Assembly: GCA_029881775.1 (NCBI GenBank)
Contig: JAOULY010000126.1
Coordinates: forward strand, 1 to 6,331
DNA length: 6,331 nt
Direction of reading: 5' to 3'
From: Gammaproteobacteria bacterium
GTDB lineage: Bacteria; Pseudomonadota; Gammaproteobacteria; UBA9214
The translations under genes and the position numbers were made by a program. Under the pieces are notes generated by a model. That model was not told the origin of the DNA, searched no databases, and saw only the letters and a list, made by a program, of their open reading frames with translations. This document shows positions 1 through 5,729 of this stretch, one piece after another (the stretch's first letter is position 1; every line of letters starts with the position of its first letter).

Positions 1-124
1 AGATGAAATCCACGCCATCGATATTCGCTTCTACCATGTGCTGCACGGCATTACCGCCACCGCCGCCCACGCCAATTACCTTGATAACCGCGCTTTGTCC
101 ACATGAGTCCAGTAATTCAAACAT
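1..124 (-). CDS. ftsZ: Cell division protein FtsZ, N-terminal fragment (3' end outside window)
   Basis: FtsZ is the tubulin-like GTPase that polymerises into the cytoplasmic Z-ring and recruits the divisome. Only the first 41 codons are present; the gene runs off the left edge of the window. The visible protein begins MFELLDSCGQSAVIKVIGVG and continues with the glycine-rich run GVGGGGGNAV (about residues 18-27), the first nucleotide-binding segment of the FtsZ GTPase domain, then HMVEANIDGVDFI. This matches the start of E. coli FtsZ closely. The ATG at 124 is supported by a very strong Shine-Dalgarno sequence 7 bases upstream and by the family's usual N-terminus. It lies 103 bases downstream of ftsA, its normal neighbour and membrane anchor. 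The GTPase T-loops further on and the C-terminal FtsA/ZipA-binding tail cannot be judged. Confidence 0.97.
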   Translation of the reverse strand, partial: MFELLDSCGQSAVIKVIGVGGGGGNAVQHMVEANIDGVDFI

Positions 125-227
125 GATGTCTCCTCCTTAGCAGAAACAACAAAAACAACCCGTCAACTTTATGTTTGTCGCCGTGCCAACCTCGATGAAC
201 ACAACAACACCTTTTAAACAAAACTAT
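125..227 (-). other. AT-rich ftsA-ftsZ spacer
   Basis: This 103-base gap has 42 G/C bases (41%), clearly less than the flanking genes. On the mRNA strand it is rich in GTTGTT/TTTTTG runs and holds the ftsZ ribosome-binding site at its downstream end. No stem-loop followed by a T-run was found, so it does not look like a terminator, and read-through from ftsA into ftsZ is expected. A TTGACG hexamer (161-166) resembles a -35 box, but no good -10 box lies at 16-18 bases from it, so no promoter is called. In several bacteria extra ftsZ promoters lie in or before ftsA, so the spacer is a plausible place for control. Confidence 0.55.
129..139 (-). promoter_or_regulatory. Strong ribosome-binding site of ftsZ
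   Basis: On the minus strand the sequence TAAGGAGGAGA lies just before the ftsZ ATG, with 7 bases between GGAGG and the start codon. It is a near-complete match to the anti-Shine-Dalgarno sequence and the strongest such site in the window. The ftsA start has only a poor site. This fits the known need for far more FtsZ than FtsA, although the expression level itself is an inference. Confidence 0.85.
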
Positions 228-1463
228 CTAGAAATTTCCCTGAAACCATCCCTTCATCCTGTCCCACACTCCGCGTACGCCCTTGCCCAGACCGAGATCC
301 ATCGAGCGCTGGTCACGATTGTGATGACCAAACAGCAACAACCCGACCCCGGTCGCATAAATCGGGTTGCGTATAACATCAACAAGACCGGTCACGTACT
401 GCGGCGAACCCAGCCGCACCGGCATATGAAAGATTTCCTCGGCAAGATCAACCAGGCCCTCGATCTTGGCGCTGCCGCCGGTCAGTACGATGCCGGAAGC
501 AATCAGGTCCTCGAACCCGCTGCGCCGCAATTCCGCCTGGATGAGCGTCAACAGCTCTTCGTAACGCGGCTCCACCACCTCGGCCAGCGTATGGCGTGCC
601 AGTTGGCGCGGCGGCCGGTCACCGACGCTCGGCACTTCGATACTCTCCTCGGCACTGGCCATATGCGTCAGCGCGCAGGCGTACTTGATCTTGATCTCTT
701 CGGCATGCTGCATCGGTGTACGCAGCGCCACTGCAATATCATTGGTGACCTGGTCGCCGGCAATCGGAATTACAGCTGTATGCCGGATCGCGCCTTCGGT
801 AAACACGGCAATGTCCGTGGTTCCGCCGCCGATATCAACGATGCATACACCAAGTTCCTTTTCGTCCTCGGTCAGTACGGAATAACTGGAAGCCAGCTGT
901 TCGAGGATGATGTCATCGACCTCCAGACCGCAGCGACGCACACACTTGATAATGTTCTGCGCAGCACTCACCGCGCCCGTCACCATGTGTACCTTGGCCT
1001 CCAGTCGCACACCTGACATGCCAACCGGCTCGCGGATACCTTCCTGGTTATCGATGACGAAATCCTGCGGCAGGATATGCAGGATTTTCTGATCGGCCGG
1101 GATAGCCACTGCGCGTGCCGCATCGATTACCCGCTCGACATCGGTCGAACTGACTTCCTTGTCACGAATGGCGACGATACCGTGTGAATTCAGGCTGCGA
1201 ATATGGCTGCCGGCAATACCTGCGTACACGGAGTGAATCTGGCAACCGGCCATCAGCTCGGCCTCTTCCACGGCGCGCTGGATCGAATGCACGGTCGATT
1301 CGATATTGACTACAACACCTTTTTTCAGCCCGCGAGACGGATGCGAACCGATACCGACCACTTCAAGCTCGCCATCGGCCAGCACCTCGCCGACAATCGC
1401 GACCACCTTGGATGTGCCGATATCCAGCCCGACAATCAAATTCTTTTCTGTCTTCTTTGGCAT
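228..1463 (-). CDS. ftsA: Cell division protein FtsA
   Basis: FtsA is an actin-like ATPase that tethers FtsZ filaments to the inner membrane and recruits later divisome proteins. The product is 411 residues, against 420 in E. coli. Visible motifs are the first phosphate loop VGLDIGTSKVVAIVGEV (from residue 11), the FtsA-specific 1C region in the middle (around SGVRLEAKVHMVTG), the second phosphate loop VDIGGGTTDIAVF (about 209-221) and the adenosine motif LTGGSAKIEGL (about 327-337). The last 14 residues, GVWDRMKGWFQGNF, form the expected amphipathic membrane-targeting helix. The frame is open further upstream to a TTG at 1487, inside ftsQ. The ATG at 1463 was preferred because MPKKTEKNLIVGL aligns without gaps to the E. 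coli N-terminus and starts 4 bases after the ftsQ stop. Its ribosome-binding site is weak (CAGG abutting the ATG), suggesting translational coupling to ftsQ. The stop is TAG. Confidence 0.97.
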   Translation of the reverse strand: MPKKTEKNLIVGLDIGTSKVVAIVGEVLADGELEVVGIGSHPSRGLKKGVVVNIESTVHSIQRAVEEAELMAGCQIHSVYAGIAGSHIRSLNSHGIVAIRDKEVSSTDVERVIDAARAVAIPADQKILHILPQDFVIDNQEGIREPVGMSGVRLEAKVHMVTGAVSAAQNIIKCVRRCGLEVDDIILEQLASSYSVLTEDEKELGVCIVDIGGGTTDIAVFTEGAIRHTAVIPIAGDQVTNDIAVALRTPMQHAEEIKIKYACALTHMASAEESIEVPSVGDRPPRQLARHTLAEVVEPRYEELLTLIQAELRRSGFEDLIASGIVLTGGSAKIEGLVDLAEEIFHMPVRLGSPQYVTGLVDVIRNPIYATGVGLLLFGHHNRDQRSMDLGLGKGVRGVWDRMKGWFQGNF

Positions 1464-1467
1464 CCTG

Positions 1468-2244
1468 TTATGTATCCCGTTTTGCAATTACTTCACCGGC
1501 ATCCTGTTGCTGCCAGTACACCGAGAAACCGTTGCTGTAACGCATATCCACCCGTCCCAGGTCAGCCATGCGTCCGGCAAACACATTCGGATAGGCGCGT
1601 ACAAAACGCTGCAATCGCTGCCAGGGATGTGCACGGCCCAGCTTCAACTCCACGCCGTTATCCAGCTGCAATGTCCAGGCACGCCGCTTATCCATGGTCA
1701 GCTGCGTCACCCGCATGGCGAGTGACTGTAATGTACGGCTGACCTCGCTATACCGCTGCAACACCCGGGCCGCCTGGTCATCCGGCCCGCCAAGCTGCGG
1801 CAGTCCTTCCGGTGACAAGCCAGCCTGCGGGTAAAACGCTTCGCCGGCGGCATTCAGGTAACCGCTGTCGTTCCAGCTGGCCACCGCCTGCTGCTCGGTA
1901 ATGTGCAGGCGCAAGGTCGCCGGCCAGATACGCCGTACCTTTGCCCGATAAACCCACGGCAGCGCCTCGGCAGCGGCGCGAATACTGTCAACGTCAACGG
2001 TAAAGAAGCCGCCGGTTGCATGCGGCGCAACGGCCTGCTGCAACGCGGTCTTTTCCATATAGCGGAACTCGCCCTTGACCTCGACCACGTCGAGCGGAAA
2101 GCGGTAGGGATCGGACATCCAGCGCATAGCCAGTGTCGCCGTCATGGCCAGGACACCCAGCAACAGCAGACCGGACAAGGAGCGACGGTGCGTCACCAGC
2201 ACGGCCTGCAACTGCTGCAATGGACCCATCGCCTTATCCGGCAT
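1468..2244 (-). CDS. ftsQ: Cell division protein FtsQ
   Basis: FtsQ is a bitopic inner-membrane protein that joins FtsB and FtsL in the periplasm and links early and late divisome proteins. The product is 258 residues, against 276 in E. coli. It has a short cytoplasmic tail with basic residues (HRR at 19-21), one membrane segment (about 23-40, LSGLLLLGVLAMTATLAM), a POTRA domain starting at FPLDVVEVKGEF (about 49-120, including the conserved LPWV...VRRIWPATLRLHI stretch), then the beta-rich FtsQ domain ending near YSNGFSVYW. Two further in-frame ATGs exist at 2262 and 2259. The ATG at 2244 was chosen because GGAGG lies exactly 6 bases upstream, whereas the earlier ones lack a good site. With this start the gene overlaps the ddlB stop by 11 bases. 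ftsA follows after 4 bases. Confidence 0.95.
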   Translation of the reverse strand: MPDKAMGPLQQLQAVLVTHRRSLSGLLLLGVLAMTATLAMRWMSDPYRFPLDVVEVKGEFRYMEKTALQQAVAPHATGGFFTVDVDSIRAAAEALPWVYRAKVRRIWPATLRLHITEQQAVASWNDSGYLNAAGEAFYPQAGLSPEGLPQLGGPDDQAARVLQRYSEVSRTLQSLAMRVTQLTMDKRRAWTLQLDNGVELKLGRAHPWQRLQRFVRAYPNVFAGRMADLGRVDMRYSNGFSVYWQQQDAGEVIAKRDT

Positions 2245-3199
2245 GGCGGACCTCCGCATCATTTGCCGGCACCGCCGTATCCAGAATGCGCAGCACCAGT
2301 TGCGTGAAGTCGAGGCCCTCGGCCTGTGCCGCCATGGGCACCAGGCTGTGATCGGTCAGGCCCGGCACGGTGTTGACCTCGATGAACCAGGGTTGTCCGG
2401 CCTCGTCCAGCATGAAATCGACGCGCCCCCAGCCACTCGCGCCGACGGCGCGGAACGCCGCCAGCGACTGCGCCTGCAATGCTGACGATTGCGCGGCATC
2501 CAGACCACATGGCAACAGGTAACGCGTCGTATCAGACTGGTACTTGGCTGCGTAGTCGTAAAAGGCGTTGGGCGTCTCGAGCTTTATCAGCGGCAACACC
2601 GTCTCGCCAAGGATACCGGCCGTGTATTCGCCACCCGTGACCCATTGCTCGACCAGCACGTTGCGGTCGTATTGCGCGGCAAGTTCCCAGGCGGCCAGCA
2701 ACTCCCCGGCCGCATCCACCCGGGCAATACCGATACTCGAGCCTTCATGCGCCGGCTTGACGATCACCGGGTACTGCAGGGTAGCGCGCACCATTTCGAC
2801 ATCTGCCGCCGAGGTCAGCAAGCTGAAAGCAGGCGTGGGGATACCGGTGCTCTGCCACAGTTGCTTGGTACGCAGCTTGTCCATTGCCAGCGCCGAGCCG
2901 AGCACACCGCTGCCCGTGTAAGGCATGCCGGCACTCTCGAGCAATCCCTGCATCACGCCGTCTTCACCACCACGGCCATGCAGCGCAATAAACACGCGCG
3001 TAAACCCGCCATCCAGCAAGCGCGCATGGAAACCGGTCTCGCCGCTGTCCAGCGCCTCTGCATCGACACCCGCCGCGCGCAATGCCGCCAGCACGGCCGC
3101 ACCGCTCTTGAGCGATATTTCACGTTCTGCTGACAGTCCACCCATTAACACGGCCACCTTGCCATAGTCCTTTTGTTCACCAGTTACGCCCGCGTTCAT
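2234..3199 (-). CDS. ddlB: D-alanine--D-alanine ligase (DdlB type)
   Basis: This cytoplasmic ATP-grasp enzyme joins two D-alanines, giving the D-Ala-D-Ala that MurF adds to the peptidoglycan precursor. The product is 321 residues, against 306 in E. coli DdlB; about 10 of the extra residues are at the N-terminus. Signature segments are VLMGGLSAEREISL (17-30, with the substrate-binding Glu25), HGRGGEDG (74-81), YTGSG (94-98), the ATP-binding PVIVKPAHEGSSIG (144-157), FYDYAAKY (213-220), GWGRVDFM (256-263) and FIEVNTVPG (272-280). Asp261, Glu274 and Asn276 fit the magnesium ligands. The tyrosine in FYDY is the residue expected for a D-Ala-D-Ala rather than a D-Ala-D-Lac ligase. The frame stays open to a GTG at 3229, but that extension is repeat-derived; the ATG at 3199 has AGGGA 8 bases upstream. 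It lies between murB and ftsQ, the usual dcw position. Confidence 0.97.
   Translation of the reverse strand: MNAGVTGEQKDYGKVAVLMGGLSAEREISLKSGAAVLAALRAAGVDAEALDSGETGFHARLLDGGFTRVFIALHGRGGEDGVMQGLLESAGMPYTGSGVLGSALAMDKLRTKQLWQSTGIPTPAFSLLTSAADVEMVRATLQYPVIVKPAHEGSSIGIARVDAAGELLAAWELAAQYDRNVLVEQWVTGGEYTAGILGETVLPLIKLETPNAFYDYAAKYQSDTTRYLLPCGLDAAQSSALQAQSLAAFRAVGASGWGRVDFMLDEAGQPWFIEVNTVPGLTDHSLVPMAAQAEGLDFTQLVLRILDTAVPANDAEVRHAG
2251..2255 (-). promoter_or_regulatory. Shine-Dalgarno site deciding the ftsQ start
   Basis: GGAGG on the minus strand lies within the last codons of ddlB, 6 bases before the ATG at 2244. It supports that ATG over the ATG pair at 2262/2259. Its position inside ddlB means ribosomes finishing ddlB pass over the ftsQ start, consistent with translational coupling. 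Confidence 0.75.
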
Positions 3200-3207
3200 G
3201 CGGTTAT

Positions 3208-3212
3208 TCCCT
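3208..3212 (-). promoter_or_regulatory. Shine-Dalgarno site deciding the ddlB start
   Basis: AGGGA on the minus strand lies 8 bases before the ATG at 3199. It is moderate in strength but well placed. It supports that start over the GTG at 3229, which sits in the end of the palindromic repeat. The site lies outside the proposed repeat insertion, so it would have been present before the insertion. Confidence 0.6.
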
Positions 3213-3231
3213 GCCACATGCACATACACCC

Positions 3232-3250
3232 CCTCCCCCTCCGGGGGAGG
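3232..3250. repeat. Perfect hairpin at the ddlB-proximal end of the element
   Basis: CCTCCCCC (3232-3239) and GGGGGAGG (3243-3250) form a perfect 8-base-pair, all but one G-C stem around a 3-base loop (TCC). On the mRNA the structure would sit about 30 bases before the ddlB start. No T-run follows in either direction, so it is not a typical intrinsic terminator. Confidence 0.75.
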
Positions 3251-3271
3251 TTTGGGGAGTACGAAGCGAGG

Positions 3272-3298
3272 GGCAGGTGATCGAATAAATCAACTGCC
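3272..3298. repeat. Central hairpin of the element
   Basis: GGCAGGTGAT (3272-3281) and ATCAACTGCC (3289-3298) pair at 9 of 10 positions around the 7-base loop CGAATAA. Its sequence is unrelated to the C/T-rich terminal hairpins and less GC-rich. No T-run follows it in either direction. Confidence 0.65.
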
Positions 3299-3310
3299 TG
3301 ACATCCACTC

Positions 3311-3343
3311 CCCTCTCCCTGGCCCTCTCCCTGAGGGAGAGGG
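3311..3343. repeat. Perfect hairpin at the murB-proximal end, with a tandem copy of one arm
   Basis: CCCTCTCCC (3323-3331) and GGGAGAGGG (3335-3343) form a perfect 9-base-pair stem with a 3-base loop (TGA). The arm CCCTCTCCC also occurs directly at 3311-3319, so an alternative stem with a longer loop is possible. On the mRNA it would begin about 28 bases after the murB stop codon. Confidence 0.75.
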
Positions 3344-3370
3344 GATGCACATTCCACTCCAGCATAAAAT

Positions 3371-4279
3371 TCACTGGCCATCGACGTGTTCACCGACGAT
3401 GCGGACTTCCGTTTCCAGTCGTACGCCCTGCTGCTGCTCGACGGTCCCCTGCACCTGGTTCAGCAGGGTCTCGATATCCGCGGCACTGGCGTTACCGGTA
3501 TTGACGATAAAGTTGGCATGCATCTCGGAAACCTGCGCACCACCAATTTTCCTTCCCTTCAGACCGGACGCCTCGATCAGGCGGGCGGCGTGATCGCCCG
3601 GCGGATTGCGAAACACCGAACCGCAACTGTATTGCTGCACCGGCTGGCTCGCGCCACGCTGCGCCAGCAGCTCGCGAATGCGCGCCTGCGCCTGTTCGGC
3701 ATCGCCCGGCTGCAAGGCAAAATGCGCCGCCAGGAACCATTCATTTTCAGGCCCGCGTACCGAGCGGTAACCGACACGGTATTCACCCGGCATGCGTGTA
3801 TGCAGCTGACCGCTGCGGTCGATCGTTTCGACGGCCGCCACCTGCGTCCAGGTCTCGCCGCCAAATGCGCCGGCGTTCATTGCCAGTGCGCCGCCGACGG
3901 TACCGGGGATGCCGGCAAGGAATTCAATACCGGTCAGCCCGGCGCGCGTGGTGACACGCGCCGCCTTGGCGCAGGTCACGCCGGCACCGGCGCGCAGGGT
4001 GGTATCGTCCAGCCATTCCAGCATCGTCACGGCACCGTGAACACAAATAACCGTGCCGGGAAACCCGCCATCACGCACCAGCAGGTTGCTGCCGAGCCCG
4101 ACCCACAGCAACGGTTCGTCCGCAGCGAGTTGTTGCAGGAAAACAGCCAGGTCCTGCACATCAACCGGCGTGTAGAAATGCCGCGCCACACCACCGGCAC
4201 GCCACGAGGTATGCCGCGACATTGGCTCGTCCTGCAGCAATTCACCGCGCCAGCGTTGTGTCTGTTTGGCAGCCATCAT
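3371..4279 (-). CDS. murB: UDP-N-acetylenolpyruvoylglucosamine reductase, short (type II) MurB
   Basis: MurB is the cytoplasmic FAD enzyme that uses NADPH to reduce UDP-GlcNAc-enolpyruvate to UDP-MurNAc, the second committed step of peptidoglycan synthesis. The product is 302 residues, against 342 for E. coli MurB. FAD-binding segments are GLGSNLLVRDGG (61-72) and GIPGTVGGALAMNAGAFG (123-140). GYRSV (170-174) carries the conserved Tyr-Arg pair. SCGSVFRNP (218-226) provides the catalytic serine, Ser221, and LETEV (288-292) the C-terminal acid. The segment GLKGRKIGGAQVSEMHANFIVN and the absence of extra sequence before SCGSVF mark the type II class, which lacks the tyrosine loop of the E. coli enzyme. 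The ATG at 4279, with another ATG right after it at 4276, lies 7 bases past the murC stop. The frame is open further upstream into murC, but those residues match nothing in the family. No good ribosome-binding site is seen, so coupling to murC is likely. Confidence 0.96.
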   Translation of the reverse strand: MMAAKQTQRWRGELLQDEPMSRHTSWRAGGVARHFYTPVDVQDLAVFLQQLAADEPLLWVGLGSNLLVRDGGFPGTVICVHGAVTMLEWLDDTTLRAGAGVTCAKAARVTTRAGLTGIEFLAGIPGTVGGALAMNAGAFGGETWTQVAAVETIDRSGQLHTRMPGEYRVGYRSVRGPENEWFLAAHFALQPGDAEQAQARIRELLAQRGASQPVQQYSCGSVFRNPPGDHAARLIEASGLKGRKIGGAQVSEMHANFIVNTGNASAADIETLLNQVQGTVEQQQGVRLETEVRIVGEHVDGQ

Positions 4280-4286
4280 CCGTTCG

Positions 4287-5729
4287 TCACCGTTTGTCCG
4301 CGGCAAGATCCGCGACCAGTTTTGCCGCCACGCTGCCGATATCGCCGGCACCGAGCGTCAGCAGTACATCGCCGTCGGCAAGTATGCCGGCCAGCACCCC
4401 GGGTAACTCTTCCAGGTGCTCGACGAACACCGGGTCGACCTGGCCGCGCGCACGAATTCCGCGCGCCAGTGCACGTCCGTCGGCACCGGCAACCGGGTCT
4501 TCGCCGGCCGGGTACACCTCACCCAGCAACAGCACGTCCGCCGTGGACAGCACCTGGGTGAAATCATCGAACAAATCATGCGTGCGTGAATAACGATGCG
4601 GCTGGAACACCACCACCAGGCGTCGGTCCGGCCAGCCGGCACGCACCGCGGCAAGCGTCGGTGCGATCTCGCCCGGGTGATGTGCATAGTCGTCTATCAA
4701 CAGCACGCTGCCTGCCTGCGTGCTGATTTCGCCGGCAATCTGGAAACGCCGCCCGATACCCTGGAAACCTGCCAGTGCGGTCTGGATCGCGTTGTCGGCA
4801 ACGCCGAGTTCGGTCGCCACGGCTATGGCGGCCAGTGCGTTCAGTACATTGTGTCGTCCCGGCAGGTTGAGCGTCACTGCCAGCCCGTCGGCGTGACCCG
4901 CACGCCGTACCGTGAAGTGCGTTTGCCCGCCATCCTGGTCGATATCTTCGGCGGTTACGTCGGCTTGCGCGTCGATGGCGTAAGTCACCACCGGCCGGGT
5001 CACGTCATCGAGGATAGAGCGTATCTCCGGGTCGTCCAGGCACAGCACGGCGAGGCCGTAGAACGGCAGGTGATGCAGGAAATCTATGAAGGTCTGGCGC
5101 AGGCGATCGAAGTCGCCCGCATAGGTCGACAGGTGGTCCGCATCGATATTCGTCACCACGGCCATTGACGGTTGCAGGTACAGGAACGAGGCATCGCTCT
5201 CGTCGGCCTCGGCCACCAGGTAATGGCCTGCACCGAGCTGGGCATTGGTTGCCGCACTGTTCAGCTGGCCACCGATGACAAAGGTCGGGTCAAGTCCACC
5301 CTCCGCAAGCAGGCTGGTGATCAGACTGGTGGTGGTGGTCTTGCCGTGCGTGCCCGCCACGCCGATGCCATAGCGGAAGCGCATCAGTTCCGCGAGCATT
5401 TCGGCGCGCGGCACGACCGGGATGCGCTCTGCGCGTGCCGCGATAATTTCCGGGTTGTCCGCCGGTATGGCGGTGGACACCACCACGGCGTCGCAGTCGG
5501 CAATATTCGCTGCCGCGTGCCCGACTGAAATCGTTATCCCCATTGCGCCCAGGCGACGGGTAACGGCGTTTTCACGCACGTCAGAACCGCTGACCTCATA
5601 GCCGAGGTTGTGCAGGACTTCGGCAATCCCGCTCATGCCGGCGCCGCCAATGCCAACAAAATGCACGCGACGTACCCGCCCCATACCCTGCGGCTGCGAC
5701 ATACCGGTCGGATGCATGCTGGCACTCAT
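4287..5729 (-). CDS. murC: UDP-N-acetylmuramate--L-alanine ligase
   Basis: MurC is the cytoplasmic ATP-dependent ligase that adds L-alanine, the first stem-peptide residue, to UDP-MurNAc. The product is 480 residues, against 491 in E. coli. The N-terminal UDP-binding domain starts at HFVGIGGAGMSGIAEVL (23-39). The central ATPase domain has the P-loop GTHGKTTTT (126-134), EADESDASF (174-182) and TNIDADH (193-199). The border to the C-terminal domain has PGRHNVLNA (290-298) and GRRF (326-329), followed by DDYAHHP (346-352) and FQPHRYSRT (375-383). All Mur-ligase signatures appear intact. The ATG at 5729 forms an ATGA overlap with the murG stop and has a G-run (GGGGGGTG) upstream. The frame is open to a GTG at 5762 inside murG. 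Internal ATGs at codons 5, 10 and 16 cannot be excluded, since the first 18 residues are not conserved. Confidence 0.97.
   Translation of the reverse strand: MSASMHPTGMSQPQGMGRVRRVHFVGIGGAGMSGIAEVLHNLGYEVSGSDVRENAVTRRLGAMGITISVGHAAANIADCDAVVVSTAIPADNPEIIAARAERIPVVPRAEMLAELMRFRYGIGVAGTHGKTTTTSLITSLLAEGGLDPTFVIGGQLNSAATNAQLGAGHYLVAEADESDASFLYLQPSMAVVTNIDADHLSTYAGDFDRLRQTFIDFLHHLPFYGLAVLCLDDPEIRSILDDVTRPVVTYAIDAQADVTAEDIDQDGGQTHFTVRRAGHADGLAVTLNLPGRHNVLNALAAIAVATELGVADNAIQTALAGFQGIGRRFQIAGEISTQAGSVLLIDDYAHHPGEIAPTLAAVRAGWPDRRLVVVFQPHRYSRTHDLFDDFTQVLSTADVLLLGEVYPAGEDPVAGADGRALARGIRARGQVDPVFVEHLEELPGVLAGILADGDVLLTLGAGDIGSVAAKLVADLAADKR

Larger units (their letters stand above)
3218..3352. mobile_element. 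MITE/REPIN-like palindromic element with 8-base flanking direct repeats
   Basis: The core (3226-3344, 119 bases) sits between two identical direct repeats, ATGCACAT, at 3218-3225 and 3345-3352. Its two ends are related in inverted orientation: 3230-3250 and the reverse complement of 3324-3344 match at 18 of 21 positions (pattern CCCCTCnCCCTCnGGGnGAGG). Each end is itself a hairpin (see the separate entries), and a third hairpin lies between them. The sequence family CCCTCTCCC...GGGAGAGGG is, from general knowledge, a common intergenic repeat in proteobacterial genomes. The element codes for nothing; reading it as protein gives only Pro/Gly/Glu-rich strings such as SPLPQGEGQGEG. It fills most of the 171-base murB-ddlB spacer. 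Removing the core and one repeat copy would leave a 44-base gap that still contains the ddlB ribosome-binding site. Mobility is inferred, not shown. Confidence 0.6.

Noticed and set aside
136..166. TTGACG/GCTAAG as a sigma-70 promoter for ftsZ
   Set aside because: The spacer would be 19 bases, the -10 match is only 3 of 6, and that box overlaps the ribosome-binding site.
173..189. TTGGCAC resembling a sigma-54 -24 element upstream of ftsZ (minus strand)
   Set aside because: The expected -12 element (TTGC at the fixed spacing) is absent; the sequence there is CAAA.
171..1016. Long plus-strand open frames opposite ftsA, and similar ones opposite ddlB, murB and murC
   Set aside because: They lie antisense to intact, well-conserved genes, have no recognisable motifs, and arise from the codon bias of GC-rich DNA.
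1464..1487. Earlier TTG start of ftsA inside the end of ftsQ
   Set aside because: The ATG at 1463 gives a gap-free match to the E. coli FtsA N-terminus, and the TTG has no convincing ribosome-binding site.
3200..3229. N-terminal extension of ddlB from the GTG at 3229
   Set aside because: The extra ten residues come from the repeat border and one copy of the 8-base flanking repeat. The family has no such extension, and the ATG at 3199 has its own Shine-Dalgarno site.
3311..3343. Rho-independent terminator after murB
   Set aside because: The stem is strong, but no T-run follows on either strand, and ddlB lies downstream in the same operon.
3196..3393. Possible 65-residue minus-strand small protein across the murB-ddlB spacer
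   Set aside because: It is a reading of the palindromic repeat (SPLPQGEGQGEG, NLPRRGRG) with ends inside murB and ddlB. Such strings are a familiar artefact of this kind of intergenic repeat.
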